From: Hymenopus coronatus
Lineage: Eukaryota > Arthropoda > Insecta > Mantodea > Hymenopodidae
Length of the DNA stretch: 64,000 nt
Direction of reading: 5' to 3'
Assembly (NCBI GenBank): GCA_030762935.1
Contig: CM060899.1
Span: 18,220,001-18,284,000 of the forward strand
The position numbers and the translations under genes are program-made. The notes under the pieces were generated by a model, which was not told where the DNA came from, did no database searches, and was given only the letters and a program-made list of their open reading frames with translations. Positions 1 to 11,392 of this stretch are shown here, one piece after another; position 1 is the first letter of the stretch; each line of letters begins with the position of its first letter.

Positions 1-694
1 TTTGTGGAAAACATTAGAAATAGGAGGTTTCGTAAAGATTTTATTATTGTAATAAACAGTTTATAATGTAAATATAAAATAGTTTTTGTTCAAGTTTTAA
101 CAAATTAATAAAACATATGAAGTATTTTGTGTGTCGAAATTGTTTGGGGAAAAAATTGCAATAAACAAGGTTTAAATTTCGGCTTTTAATAACTAAGTTA
201 ACTACTGCGGGAAAATGGGATCTCTGAGTATAAAAACATACTAAAAACATTGTTTATGGGACCAATTAATACTTTTTCACAATTTTTGGTAAAATCTCAC
301 AGATACCTCAGCTAAGTTTGCTACACTATTTCCTAACCACAACAATCACCAAGGAAAATCAGAGTTCCAGTGAAGTAACGATTCAGAATTCCCACTGGGT
401 ATTCTTTCCAGAGATTGCAGCTTCCTTTCCATCAACTTAGATTGGTACTGCTTTGTAATTAAGATACCATTCCTCCGTTTTCCAATTCAGCGATTTCTGC
501 ATCTGTAAACTTCGTAAATGTATTGCAAATACATCATTGAAGGTACGAATACATAGTGTTTGCAGATATATCGACTATTTTGAAAACGATCATGTAGGAT
601 AGAGTATTAAAATGACAAATCAAATTACAAGTTTGATTTTTAATTATCATTAACGTAAATCATAACCAGAGCTAGCAAGTTCTCGCCAAGTTTC
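1..694. other. AT-rich intergenic DNA, nothing recognised
   Basis: No conserved peptide, RNA fold or copy of the window's repeat families was seen. Only short AT-rich open frames occur. Confidence 0.5.
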
Positions 695-1230
695 TTAAGC
701 AGAGTATGAATGAATAAGTGTATTTATTGACATAACAATATCATACATAGAATTTCAGTAATCGTATGGGCCCACAGACCGTACGTGCTTTTGTAATACA
801 CATTACAAACAATATTAAAACAACAATAACAACAAAGAATTAAAAGAGTAAACACGAAAATAAAAAGAAAAAGGTAATACACAGTCAGAAGCAATATTAA
901 AACAACAATAAACAATTAAGAGTGAAACCGAAAATAAAAATACAAAGATATTCAAAGAGAGCAATTTAAATTTACAGCACAGAGTACACCTTCATAATGC
1001 ACCCTCTTATAATAGAAAATTACACTTAAAAGACATATATACACATAATATATACACCATATATAAAACCATAGCACAACAGTGACCTAAGTATGACATA
1101 ATATAGTATATACATTGTAGTCAATTTTGTTTAGTTGATCTTATTCCCCCCCCCCTCCTGTTTTCTATTGGCAGCCTCCTCAGATCTCAGTTGTCTTGCC
1201 TTAAGTATAAATTTACCTTTAAGCAGAGTA
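695..1230 (-). mobile_element. 5'-truncated non-LTR retrotransposon, 3' UTR only, with 12-bp target duplication
   Basis: Positions 707-1218 match the left part (about 24690-25130) of the longer non-LTR copy, including the stretches around GACCGTACGT and TCAGATCTCAG. The insert is flanked by identical 12-bp direct repeats TTAAGCAGAGTA at 695-706 and 1219-1230, as expected for target-primed reverse transcription. Read on the minus strand, the copy starts just after the position of the ORF stop codon in the longer copy, so it holds only 3' UTR. It ends near a CAATAAATA signal-like stretch at about 725-733. No coding capacity remains. Confidence 0.8.
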
Positions 1231-2274
1231 AGAGCGGTCAGGTTGGCAATACCATGCGGTGCTACTTGTGCGAGCATAGGTCAACATAGAGTGCAACCCA
1301 TTACTGCAAAACAGCTATCACTGCATAACACAGAACCACGTCAGTAGGAAGGAAGACGTTCGAATAATACCTTTGTTCTGCCCAAAGTGGGCAAAATTAA
1401 TTTGGTTTACAACCATAGTAATTTTTCTAGCATTGCAGTTATTCATCTACCTATCAAGAAACAGATGACAGTTCTAGTAAAAAAACTGTCAAAGGTCTAG
1501 TAACAGAAAGTTTCACAAAAACATATTACTGATTGCAAATTTGTTCAGAAAGTTACCCACAACTATCACACTGAGGTATGGAGCTGAACTGAATCTGTGT
1601 GGCATGTAGAAGAACTGTCAAGACGGATCTACCAATCCACGATCATCCTACCTGAAATAAAGATGGAAATGAAAGGTGTAAATGAAAAGAATGCAGGGTT
1701 CATCGTATTCAAGCTTCACTTTCAGATCCCAACAAATGCTATTTACTTGGTGATACTGATACATCATGACAAGTGGAGCGAAATTTTTCGCATTACAAAT
1801 CTTGTTTGTTTGAACGTAGAATGGGGTGTTCATTTGAAAGGCTTCAGAAGTGCATACAGTTTTCAGTAATACGGCTGCAGATGAATAAAGATTTCATTTA
1901 ATTTCTCCTTTCGTTTTTGCCTGGAAAGAGTCTGCAGATATCTGAGAAATTAATTTTATTATTTGGTAATTACATTTGAACAATAAATATTACAATTTGT
2001 GTTATAATTGCTTGGGTGTTTTCTTACTGTACATATGTAAAGAAGGAAATCAGTCTGACTTAACCTTATGTGAGTATGTGTAACAATTTGTATGTTGTAC
2101 ATAATGATCTAAATAGGCGTGTTTTTACGAATTGTTCCCTGGAAACAGTACTGCTTACTTAACAACTGGTTTGTTTACCTCTCCTCCCTGTGTTCTTATC
2201 AATGACTTGTTTTGATGCGGCGAGCTGGTCGGTCGCAACCTATATATGGAACGGCGAACGATACGAACCTCGTA
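1231..2274. other. Unique AT-rich DNA, nothing recognised
   Basis: The longest frame (1597-1869 +, 90 codons) has no recognisable domain, and an overlapping antisense frame is equally open. No member of the window's repeat families was seen here. Confidence 0.4.
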
Positions 2275-2495
2275 GTTTTTTTTTGTAGTGTTTAACGCCC
2301 GTTTTAACTACTTATGGCACCACAGGCGGTGACACTGACGCTACATGAATGAAGGTGGAGCACCGGTGGAATGCGATGGCGGAGGAAACCGGAGTACCCG
2401 GAGGAAACCCGCCCCAGCGCCGCTTGGCCACCACAAATCTCCCATGCGGTCACTTGGGATCGAACCCGGGCCGTCTAGGTGACCTCCTAGCTGTG
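2275..2495 (-). mobile_element. tRNA-derived SINE, family S1, minus strand
   Basis: A T-run at about 2276-2284 (poly-A tail on the minus strand) is followed by the S1 body (GGCACCACAGGCGGTGACACTG). A reverse B box GGGATCGAACCC lies near 2457-2468 and a partial tRNA-like head near 2469-2495. Relatives are at 22243, 24245, 28655 and 57368. The A box is missing here, so this is a 5'-shortened copy. Confidence 0.75.
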
Positions 2496-2798
2496 ATCAT
2501 AACATATAAACACAATAAAATGCTTTCCAGCGCAACATGGACAGTAAAATAAGTCCTTTACTTCGTCGATAAAATGTTTAGTTTTCCTGCTACGTAACTT
2601 GTTACATTTTCCAGCACATAAATGCAATTTTCATAGTAGATAGAGAAGGTACTGTATACCACCGATACCGAGATTCAATCAGAAATGCATGTTTTGAGGA
2701 CTCTTGAATTAAAAAGTATTTTTAGAAAAATATTCGTGTGTCTGTGAACAGAATAACTCAAAAACCAAAATACATTAAAAACTAAAATTCATATTTAA

Positions 2799-3185
2799 GG
2801 GCGGCGCTTTGGCCGAGTGGTTAGACCGCTCGCCTCCCACCTAGGTAACTCGGGTTCGATCCCAAGCGCCTGCATGTGTTATTTGTGGCATAAGAAACGG
2901 TATCTGTGTGCATACTGCGGTTTCCTCCGCTACTCATTCCACCAATTGTTCCGTTAACTTTTCTATCATCCATTTTGCTTGCATTCCATATCATCCACTT
3001 CCTCAGCCCATGCCTGGCTATAGGCTGACCACTCGTTCCAGCTTCTTCATTCTGTTGTTTCGTGCCGTGGGCTCCCAGACAAGCTTCTGACTCCTAAAAG
3101 TTCCCTTATAAGTCCTAGGGTCAGTACTAAATACCAGAAGGGTAAGACGAATACGAAAAAAAAAAAAGAAAAAAAAAAAGAAAAA
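2799..3185 (+). mobile_element. tRNA-derived SINE, family S2, with A-rich tail
   Basis: The tRNA-like head has an A-box TTGGCCGAGTGG near 2809 and a B-box GGTTCGATCCC near 2852, resembling Leu/Ser type tRNAs. A body of about 300 bp is shared with 3334-3670, and the copy ends in an A-rich run at 3156-3185. It sits inside a TCH copy. The head is followed directly by SINE body, so it is not a functional tRNA gene. Confidence 0.8.
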
Positions 3186-3333
3186 CGATGTTTAATTTCA
3201 TCATCTTTCAAGGATGCGTCACGAAAATATTAAAGAAAATCGTCCACCAAAATTACTCTTTACGTGCAAAAATTTTCGAAAATGTTTGATTTCCCGAAAA
3301 CGACTCGAGCACTTGATTAATACAGTACATTAA

Positions 3334-3670
3334 CAATAGGCGGCCCGAGTTCGATCCCAAGTGCCCACATTTGGGATTCGTGGTGAAAGAAGTGGCGGCT
3401 AGGCCGATTTTCTCCGGGTCCTCAGGTTTCCCCCACCACTCATTCCACCAATTCCTCCATCATCAACTTTTGCAATCCTCAATTTCGCTTATAATTTCAT
3501 ATCATCCACTTCAGGTTCATCCCTGGCTTCGGGCCGACCCCTCGTAACAGGTTTTCCATTCTGTGATTTCGTTCCGTTGGCCCCCGACAGGCTTCAGACC
3601 CCTAGACATTGGCTTGTAAGTCATAGGGGGGTGTCAGTCCTACATATACCGGAAGGGTAAGCCGAAACGA
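3334..3670 (+). mobile_element. SINE family S2, head-truncated
   Basis: It begins at the B-box region (GAGTTCGATCCCAAG) and follows the body of 2799-3185, including the CATTCCACCAATT and GGCCGACC blocks. It interrupts the same TCH copy, which resumes at AAGATATTTACCC. Confidence 0.75.
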
Positions 3671-3748
3671 AAGATATTTACCCAGAAATAAAAGGTACAT
3701 CTTACATTTTCTTGTTATAGCCCTTGCAGGTTTCTTCATTCTGGTTTT

Positions 3749-4905
3749 AAAAAAAAAATCAAAATTTTCGAAAAAGTTTCATGTAAAGATTAATTTGCTG
3801 TGGAGTTATTTTTCTCAAAATTTCGTGTCGCATCTCTGGAAGATACTGAACTTAAATTCCAAGTTTGGTGTTTTACCGACTTTTCGTTTTTGAGTTATCG
3901 TGTTCACGGACACACACACACGGACCTCTTTCTGAAAATGCATTTCTCTTTCTCTACACGTACTATATACATAGTGTATAGAGAAGGTATTGTATTGCAT
4001 CCAAAATTCCATACTGAGATTTCACCGGAAATATATGTTTTGAGACCACCTGAATCAAAAAAATTCTTAGAAAAATGTCCGTGTGTGTGTCTGGGCAGCT
4101 AGCTCAAAAATGAAAAGTCCGTTAAAAACCAAACTTGGTATTTAAGTTTGGTATCTTCCAGGGATGCGACACGAAGATTTTCAAGAAAATCCCCGCACTC
4201 CAAACTACCCTTTACAAATTTCGAACATTTTGATTTTCTTAAAAATGGCTCTAACGATTTTGATTAAAATATCGCATTTAAAATATCTACTTGACAAATA
4301 AAATGTATATCTTGAATTTTCTGGGAATATCCTCTGTCTGAAGACTACTTTATTCTGGATAAATCAAAGGTTTTTTTTCATAACTGCTAAACCGTAAGAG
4401 ATAGACAAAAACTTACCCGACAGAAAATGAAGAGCACATTAAAACACACAATTTATATTATATAATTTTTTTTCGAGGAGTTGATCGTTTTTAAGATATT
4501 TCTTGTTTTTAGTTTCAGCTTTGGTAAACTTTCAATTTTCTCATACAGGAATTTGTCAACTCCTGTCCATACAAAGGAACTTCTGTCACATAGCAACCAG
4601 CTTTTAACTATCACCTTAACCTGTGATATACTCCCTTATTTCGCTTCTTCTTAGAAGGAAGCAGTGATAAGACTATTTCTGCTAATTTTTTCTCGATTAG
4701 CATAAAGTAAATGGAAGCATGAGCTTTTTAACAATACTTGTTTTTGAAGAGATGTAGAGAAAGTCATGTGAATGGGACACATAAGATTTTTTGGATACAG
4801 GGGACTTTAAAACATATATTTCCGGTGAAATCTTGGTATCGGATTTTTGGGTGGAGTGCAATACCTTCTCTATACAGTAAGTACATAGTATGTGTAGAGA
4901 AAGTA
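3749..4905 (+). mobile_element. TCH element, 5'-truncated, split by a nested opposite copy
   Basis: The left part, 3749-3945, runs from the TCGAAAAAG block through the CACACGGACC slot to the T-run. The right part, 4787-4905, continues with TTTTTTGGATACAGG to the terminal palindrome and AGAAAGTA. Together they read as one uninterrupted 3' third once 3946-4786 is removed. Confidence 0.85.
3946..4786 (-). mobile_element. TCH element, full length, nested in the T-run of another copy
   Basis: The hairpin palindrome at 3948-3992 starts the copy, and AGAGAAAGTCATGTGAATGGGACACATAAGA ends it at 4786 (two blocks, read together). Both junctions lie in the host copy's T-run after AAAATGCATT, with no evident duplication beyond T residues. 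Confidence 0.9.
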
Positions 4906-4943
4906 AATAACACGTGCAAATTTTGTTCAAGTATTTAAAAAAA

Positions 4944-5722
4944 TCTGATGTGCTACACTCACATGACTTTCTCTAGCTGTTCCACAAACTTCTTACATAA
5001 GATAATTCTTCTTTCTGCACCTTCCTAATCGAGGTACTCATTAGCACAATGTTCTTATTACTTAGTTCCTTATAAGTAGGAAAAAAATAAGGGAATACAC
5101 TAGGCTAAACCGATAGTCAAATGCTTTAAAAGCTGTCGTTAAGCGTTTCATTACAAATCGCTTCTTTTCTTGGCTAGGAGTAGAACAAAAGAAAAATGGA
5201 CACTCCCGTCTGAGAAAAGTATAAGTACTTCAAAACTGAAACTAATAACAATGAGTACCTCGAAAACGGTAAGCTCCACGAGAAAAACGTATATGACAAA
5301 ACTTGTGTACTTTAACAAGACCTACATATTTTGTATATTAAGTTTTTGTCTACGGTTTACTAGTTATGCCAAATTAAGCAAAATTTTAATCAAAATCGTT
5401 AGAGCCATTTTTGATAAAATCAAAATTTTCTAAAAAAGTTCCATGTAAAGGGTAGTTGGGGGTAGGGGGATTTTTCTCAAAATCTGTGTGTGGCATCCCT
5501 GGAAGATACTAACCTTAAATAACAAGTTTGGTATTTAAGCTACTTTTCGTTTTTGAGTTATCGTGTTCATGGCACACACGGACCTTTTTCTGAAAATGCT
5601 TTTTTTTTTGGACGCAGGGGACTCTAAAACATATATTTCCAGTGAAATCTCGGAATTGATTTTTTGCGTGGAGTGCAATACCTTCTCTATACATTATGTA
5701 CATGGTGCGTATAGAGAAAGTA
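4944..5722 (+). mobile_element. TCH element, full length, subfamily II
   Basis: Starts TCTGATGTGCTACACTCACA and ends with a complete palindrome and AGAAAGTA. The TTACACT-type loop and the CTAGCTGTTCCACAAACTTC block mark subfamily II. Confidence 0.9.
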
Positions 5723-6249
5723 ATAATAAAAGCTAGTTAAATATTGTATGTTTAGCTTTGGATTTCAGTTAGAGAGGGGCAAATGGGAGCAGCAAGTGTG
5801 TAGAGGAGGAGGAGAGGAAAGAGTTATGGCAGTGCAGGACCAGATCCCTATCGGCTTTTATTTATATGTCAAGTTCCGAGCGTTTATTGGTGTTCCTACT
5901 ACATCGCGGACTTTAAACAGAACAGGGTCGGAATAATGTGGCCGTTACCCACTACATAAGATTTCCGTGCGCCGTTCCAAGTGCAAGGGTTAATGGAATT
6001 GTGGCTTTGAGGACCAAAGGAGCTGGTCTTTTCCAGAAATGTACAACCAGTCTTTAGAAGCTATATCTACTCCAGTTCTACTTGATTCCAAGAATCCGCA
6101 TATAGCTATTTGGCTGTTAGCAAGTGTAGTCAAAAATCCACATAGGCATAAATTCTAGATATTATCATTTAGAAATAATTAATATTCAATCTCATTTAAA
6201 GTTCAAAATTACCGCTGCCATGTTGAGATCATATTGTATGGTTTACATG
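5723..6249. other. Unique DNA, nothing recognised
   Basis: A short open frame (5748-5936 +) is Gly/Arg/Glu rich without a known domain. No repeat family copy was recognised. Confidence 0.4.
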
Positions 6250-6560
6250 AGATTTAGTTGAGGAATTCAATGCTATGCCGGCATGTTGCCATGATATCTC
6301 AGTGGTAGAGCAACCGCCTAGAGACCTGGAGAGCCGTGTTTGAAATCCCGGCTATGGCTTTGAATTTTTCAGTCTGACTTTTCCTATCCTACACACGGAT
6401 TCTGTGAGAAAACAATTAAAATTATCACAATTGTCCACAATAGTTGGGTTAAACCATGAATCCTGGGACTTAAAGTACTTACAACACTGTAAGTCGGCAT
6501 TTGGGTTGTCATCTCAAAATAATTTTAGATCCCCTAGTGGTTCACAGGGAAACATACGGG
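6250..6560 (+). mobile_element. tRNA-derived SINE, family S5, first unit of a tandem pair
   Basis: An A-box-like TCTCAGTGGTAGAGCAACC lies near 6298 and a weak B-box (TGTTTGAAATCCC) near 6338. The body includes CTGGGACTTAAAGTACTTAC. The upstream block CAATGCTATGCCGG recurs about 305 bp later, so this is a tandem duplication. Confidence 0.65.
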
Positions 6561-6690
6561 TCATTTGAGAACTTCAATGCTATGCCGGTATTTTGCCATG
6601 GTAGCTCAGTGGTAGAGCAACCGGCTAGAGACGTGAGATCCGTGGCTCAGTACCCGAATATGGCATTGAAGTTTTTGGTCTGACTCTAGC
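6561..6690 (+). mobile_element. SINE family S5, second tandem unit
   Basis: Repeats CAATGCTATGCCGG and the head GGTAGCTCAGTGGTAGAGCA. It ends after GGTCTGACTC, with no long body. The head could pass as a tRNA, but no acceptor-stem pairing was found. Confidence 0.6.
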
Positions 6691-6893
6691 TACCCAAACA
6701 CCATTGATATTCTAGTTTACTCTACGTTTATTTGGTTGATGTAAATAGGCACTGTTCAAATTAAAATAGTATGTTTATTCAGTAAATACACTTTCTAAGA
6801 ATTATTAAAATCTGTTTATAGCCTATACGCTACAAGCCTCTGGCTACCAAACACTGCTATGAAAACTGCATTTCAATAGCGTTTTCCATTTTT

Positions 6894-7001
6894 ACTTTCT
6901 CCATACGCACTATGTACACCCAAAAATTCGATACCGAGGTTTCACCGGAAATATATGTTTTAGGGCCCCCAATATCCAAAAAAAGCATTTTCACAAAAAG
7001 G

Positions 7002-7036
<35 letters not shown>

Positions 7037-7747
7037 GTGTGCCTGTCAACACGATAACTCAAAAACGAAACGTCGGTAAAATACTAAACTTGGTATTTAA
7101 GTTTAGTATCTTCCAGGGATGCGACACGAAGATTTTGAGAAAAATCCCCCCACCCCCAACTACCCTTTACATAAAACTTTTTTCGAAAATTTTGATTTTC
7201 TCAAAAATGGCTCTTAACGATTTTGATCAAAATTTCCGATATTAAACTTATTTACCTGACAAATAAAATGTATATCCTGAATTTTCTGGGAATAGCCTCT
7301 GAAGAGTAGTTTATTCAGGATGAATTTTACTAAATTTTGAATAACTGCTAAACCGTAAGAGATGGACAAACACCTACTACACAAAAATGTAGAGCACATT
7401 AAAACACACAATTTATGTTATATACATTTTTTTTCGCGGAGTTCGTCGTTTTTGTGACATTCCTTATTTTTGGTTTCTGCTATGAAAAACGTATACTTTT
7501 CTCATACAGGAACTTGTCAACTCCTATCCATATAAACAAAGGAACTTCATTGACATAGCAACCAGCTTTTGACTATCACTTTTACCTACGGTTGTCCCTT
7601 ATTTCGCTTCTACTTACAAGGATGCGAGTAATTAGACTATTTCTGCTAATTTTTTGTGATTAGCATAAAGTAAATAGAAGTATAAGCTTTTTAAGAATTA
7701 TTTGTTGCAGGGATATGGAAAAAGTCATGTGAATGGTACAGATCAGA
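6894..7747 (-). mobile_element. TCH element, nearly full length
   Basis: Starts ACTTTCTCCATACGCACTATGTAC. The second half of the palindrome is deleted, and it continues directly with the CACCCAAAAATTCG block. The slot is a pure GT run at about 7003-7034. It ends CAGATCAGA. Confidence 0.88.
7003..7034. repeat. (GT)n microsatellite in the TCH variable slot
   Basis: About 16 uninterrupted GT units lie exactly where other copies carry short GTCCGTGTG tracts. Confidence 0.95.
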
Positions 7748-7998
7748 TTTTTAAATAGTCTGGTGCAAGATTTGGCCTGTATTTAGCTATTGCAGTATCA
7801 ATTTTAAACCCACATTTTCAATTATAAATCTCACAGATTTTGCATTTTTCCTGAATACTTGCCCAAACGAGGAATTATCACTTTATAAACACCACAATAA
7901 TCACAAACTAGGCTCTATAAAACCTGAACAATTTCAAAACATAAATTTCTACGTTCTGGATGTATATCCATTGAGAGTTCATGACGCCAAGACTTATT

Positions 7999-8832
7999 AC
8001 TTTCTCTACACGTACATAGTGTATATAGAAGGTATTGCATTCCACCTAAAATTCGAAACCGAGATTTCACCGGAAATACATATTTTGGGTTCCGCTGAAT
8101 CCAAAAGGAGCATTTTCAGAAAAAGGTCCGTGTGTGTGTCTGTGAACAGCATAGCTCAAAACCGAAAGGACAATTGAATACTAAGCTTGGTATTTAAGTT
8201 GGCATCTTCCAAGGTGCGACTCCAAAGAAAATCCCCCAACCCCAACTACCCTTTAAATGGAACTTTTTTCGAAACTTTTGATTTTCTCAAAAATGGCTCT
8301 AACGATTTTGATGAACATTTCTTATATTAAAGATATTTACCTGACAAATAAAATGTATATCCTGAATTTTCTGGGAATAGCCTCTGAAGAGTAGTTTATT
8401 CTGGATGAATTTTACTAAATTTTGAATAGCTGCTAAACCGTAAGAGATGGACAAAAACTTACTACACAAGAAATGTAGAGCACGTTAAAACACACAATTT
8501 ATATTATATACATTTTTTTCGTGGAGTTCGTCGTTTTTGTGACATTCCTTATTTTTGGTTTCTGCTATGAAAAACTTACACATTTATCATACAGGAATTT
8601 GTCAACAGCTGTCCATACAAACAGAGGAACTTCAGTGACATAGCAACCAGCTTTTGACTATCACTTTAACCTATGGTACCTCTTATTTCACTTCTACTTA
8701 CCAGAAAGCAAGTAATAAAACTATTTTTGCTAATTTTTTCTCAATTAGCATGTAGTAAATAGAAGCATATGGTTTTTCACAATAATTTGTTGCAGAGATG
8801 TGGAGAAAGTAATGTGAATGTAACACATTAGA
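7999..8832 (-). mobile_element. TCH element, full length with shortened palindrome
   Basis: Starts ACTTTCTCTACACGTACATAG, with part of the palindrome lost, and runs through all body blocks to ACACATTAGA. Confidence 0.9.
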
Positions 8833-8839
8833 TTCTTTT

Positions 8840-9065
8840 TTACTAACGTATATTTTTTCTATTTCTTTTTTAGGTAAGTGGAAGACTGCTTGGGTAACAG
8901 TACCATCTGTCAACCTTTCGGCATTAAATTTACCAGCATATGTTCCTCTACAGGTAAGAATGCATGATAACCCTCTGTTTTGTACAGACTCATTCACATA
9001 CGCATTACAACCTGGAGGCACGCCTTCTTCAGGGGGCCAATGACTGCCTTGGGGATGTCGCAGAT
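8840..9065. other. Exon-like island between TCH copies, identity unknown
   Basis: This segment belongs to no repeat seen here and has less biased composition. On the plus strand, a pyrimidine-rich tract ending TTTTTTAG (about 8872) precedes about 80 bp that stays open in one frame (reading KWKTAWVTVPSVNLSALNLP) and ends CTACAG followed by GTAAGAAT near 8953, like an internal exon. On the minus strand, a longer frame (9021 to about 8860) has Cys residues in CILTC and PPGCN contexts and then runs into the neighbouring TCH copy. Only one strand can be real, and I cannot assign a family. Chance is not excluded. Confidence 0.25.
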
Positions 9066-9094
9066 CGATTTCGAGTCAGTGATATCCATTTTTT

Positions 9095-9930
9095 ACTTTC
9101 TCTACACGTACTATGTACCTAGTGTATAGAGAAGGTATTGTATTGCACCCAAAAATTCTATACTGAGGTTTCACCAGAAATATAGGTTTTGCGACCCCTG
9201 AATAAAAAACAAAGATTTTTAGAAAAAGGTCCGCCTGTGGGTAGCACAGCTCAAAAACGCAAAAACCTTAAATACCAAACTAGGTATTTCAGTTTGGTAC
9301 CTTCCAAGGATGCGAAAAGGTCTTCAAGAAAATCCCCCCCACAAGTAGTCTTTAAATGGAACTTTTTTCGAAAATTTTGATTTCCTCAAAAATAGCCCTA
9401 ATGATTTTGATTCAAATATCGTATATTAAAGATATTTACCTGAAATATAAAATGTATATCTTGAATTTTCTGGGAATAGCCTCTGAGAAATACTTTATTG
9501 TGGATGAATTTTACGGAATATTGCATAAATGCTAAACCATAGGAGATGGACAAAACCTTAACAAACAAAAGAATGTAGAGCACGTTAAAACACACAATTT
9601 GTGTTACATATGTTTTTCGTGGAGTTGGTCGTTTTTGAGATATTCCTTGTTTTTGCTTTCAGCTTTGAAAAATTTATACTTTTCTCATACAGGAGTTTGC
9701 CATCTCCTGTCCATACAAACAAACGAACTTCAGTCACATAGCAACCAGCTTTTGGCTTTCACTTTAATCTATGGTACTCCCTTATTTCGCTTCTACTTAT
9801 AATAAAGCAAGAAATAAGACTATTTCTGCTAATTTTTCTCGATTAGCATGAAATAAATAAAATAGTTAGCTTTTTAACAATAATTTGTTACAGAGATATA
9901 GAGAAAGACATGTGAATGGAACACATGAGA
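9095..9930 (-). mobile_element. TCH element, full length
   Basis: A complete palindrome (ACTATGTACCTAGTGTATAG) starts the copy and AGAAAGACATGTGAATGG...ACACATGAGA ends it. The microsatellite slot is reduced to a few bases (GTCCGCCTGTGG). Confidence 0.9.
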
Positions 9931-9961
9931 TTTTTTGTATTGTAAATTACCTACCTGATTT

Positions 9962-10398
9962 ACAAAAGTGATTCAAATGAAGAGGTCTTCAGGGGCTGTG
10001 CCCGAGAAATACAAGATATTTATTTTATTTGCAATGCAAATATCTTTAATATAGTATTTTATTCAAAATTGTTATATATATATCTAAGAAAATAAAAATA
10101 TTTGAATATTTTTCGATACAAAGGAATAATTTGGGGTGGGTGGATTTCCTTAAATATCGTACTGTTATATCCTCGGAAGATGCTGCATTTAGTTATGAAG
10201 TTTCGCATTTAACCAACATTTTGTTTTAAAGTTAGTGTGTTCATAGAAACACACATACGCATACACGGACATTCTTTAAACTTTTTTGTTCCAGGGTACC
10301 CTAAAACGAGAATTTCTAATGAAATCCGTGTATGGAACTTTGGATTAAACACAATACCTTCTCTACTTATGTACTTAGTATTAACGTAGAAAAAGTGA
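9962..10398 (+). mobile_element. TCH element, 5'-truncated
   Basis: Begins in the AGAGGTCTTCAGGGGCT block and ends with a diverged palindrome (CTACTTATGTACTTAG) and AAAAAGTGA. The next copy starts 4 bases later. Confidence 0.8.
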
Positions 10399-10401
10399 AA
10401 A

Positions 10402-11222
10402 TCTGATGTGTTCCATTCACATGACTTTCTCTACTTCTCTGCAATAAATTATTGTTAAAATGCTTATTCTTTCATTTCTTTAATGCAAATCGTGAAAAAA
10501 TGGGCAGAAATGTTTTTTTTTTTTTTTTTACTTGCTTCTTGATTGAAGTTCCTTTGTTTGTGTGGCCAGGAGTTGACAAAGTCCCGTATGAGAAATGTAT
10601 AGTATTTTAAAGCTGAAACCACTAATACGGATATCTCAAAAACGGTCAACTCCACGAAAAAAGTGTTTATAACATAAATCGTGTGTTTTAACGAGCTCTA
10701 CAAGTTTTGTATGGCAAATTTTTGTAAATCTCTTACGGTTTACCAGTTACGCAAAATTCAGCAAAATTCATTCAGAATAAAGAGGTCGTTAGTGTCTATT
10801 CCTAGAAAATTGAAGATATACATTTTATTTCCCACATAAATATCTTTAATATACGGTATTTAATTCAAAATCGTTAGAGCCATTTTTGAGAAAATAAAAA
10901 TTTTCGAATGGGGTAAAAAGTATTTTGGGATGGGAGAATTTTTCTCAAAATCTTACGCATCCCAAGAAGATACTATACTTAAATACCAAGTTTGGTATTT
11001 TACCGACTTTGCGATTTTGAGTTATCGTGTTCACAGACACACGAACACACGGACAAACGGACACACACGAACCTTTTTATGAAAATACTTTTTCTTTTTT
11101 TTTTTTTTTTGATACAGGGGATCCTAGAATGTGTACTACCGATGAAATCTCGGTATCTAATTTTTCAGTGGAATGCAATACTTTCTCTATACACTATGTA
11201 TATAGTACGTGTAGAGAAAGTA
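10402..11222 (+). mobile_element. TCH element, full length
   Basis: Starts TCTGATGTGTTCCATTCACA, has a slot of ACACGGACAAACGGACACAC, a long T-run near 11096-11110, and a full palindrome ending AGAAAGTA. It directly follows the hairpin end of the previous copy. Confidence 0.92.
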
Positions 11223-11392
11223 AAATATGTCAAAACCTAAAAATATGAGGTCTAAATATACTCAAAATCACACACACAGAAACTAGATTTTAGATATTCT
11301 ATTTTTGCTTAAGGGTGTATATTTCCGGGTATATTTGGGGTTGAATGAAACGCATTTCCCACCTACTGACATACAGTACAATAAGCAAAAAA

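Larger units (their letters stand above)
2635..3743 (-). mobile_element. TCH element, degraded, interrupted by two S2 SINEs
   Basis: The hairpin-side sequence (AGAGAAGGTACTG) begins the copy. Body blocks resume after SINE 2799-3185 and again after SINE 3334-3670. The copy stops in the ATTCTGG block, so the TC end is missing. Three separated pieces in the correct order show that both SINEs landed inside an existing copy. Confidence 0.7.

Noticed and set aside
3948..3995. Palindrome ACTATGTACATAGT as a transcription-factor site or terminator
   Set aside because: It occurs only at TCH ends, in dozens of copies, so it is a transposon terminus rather than a regulatory site of a local gene.
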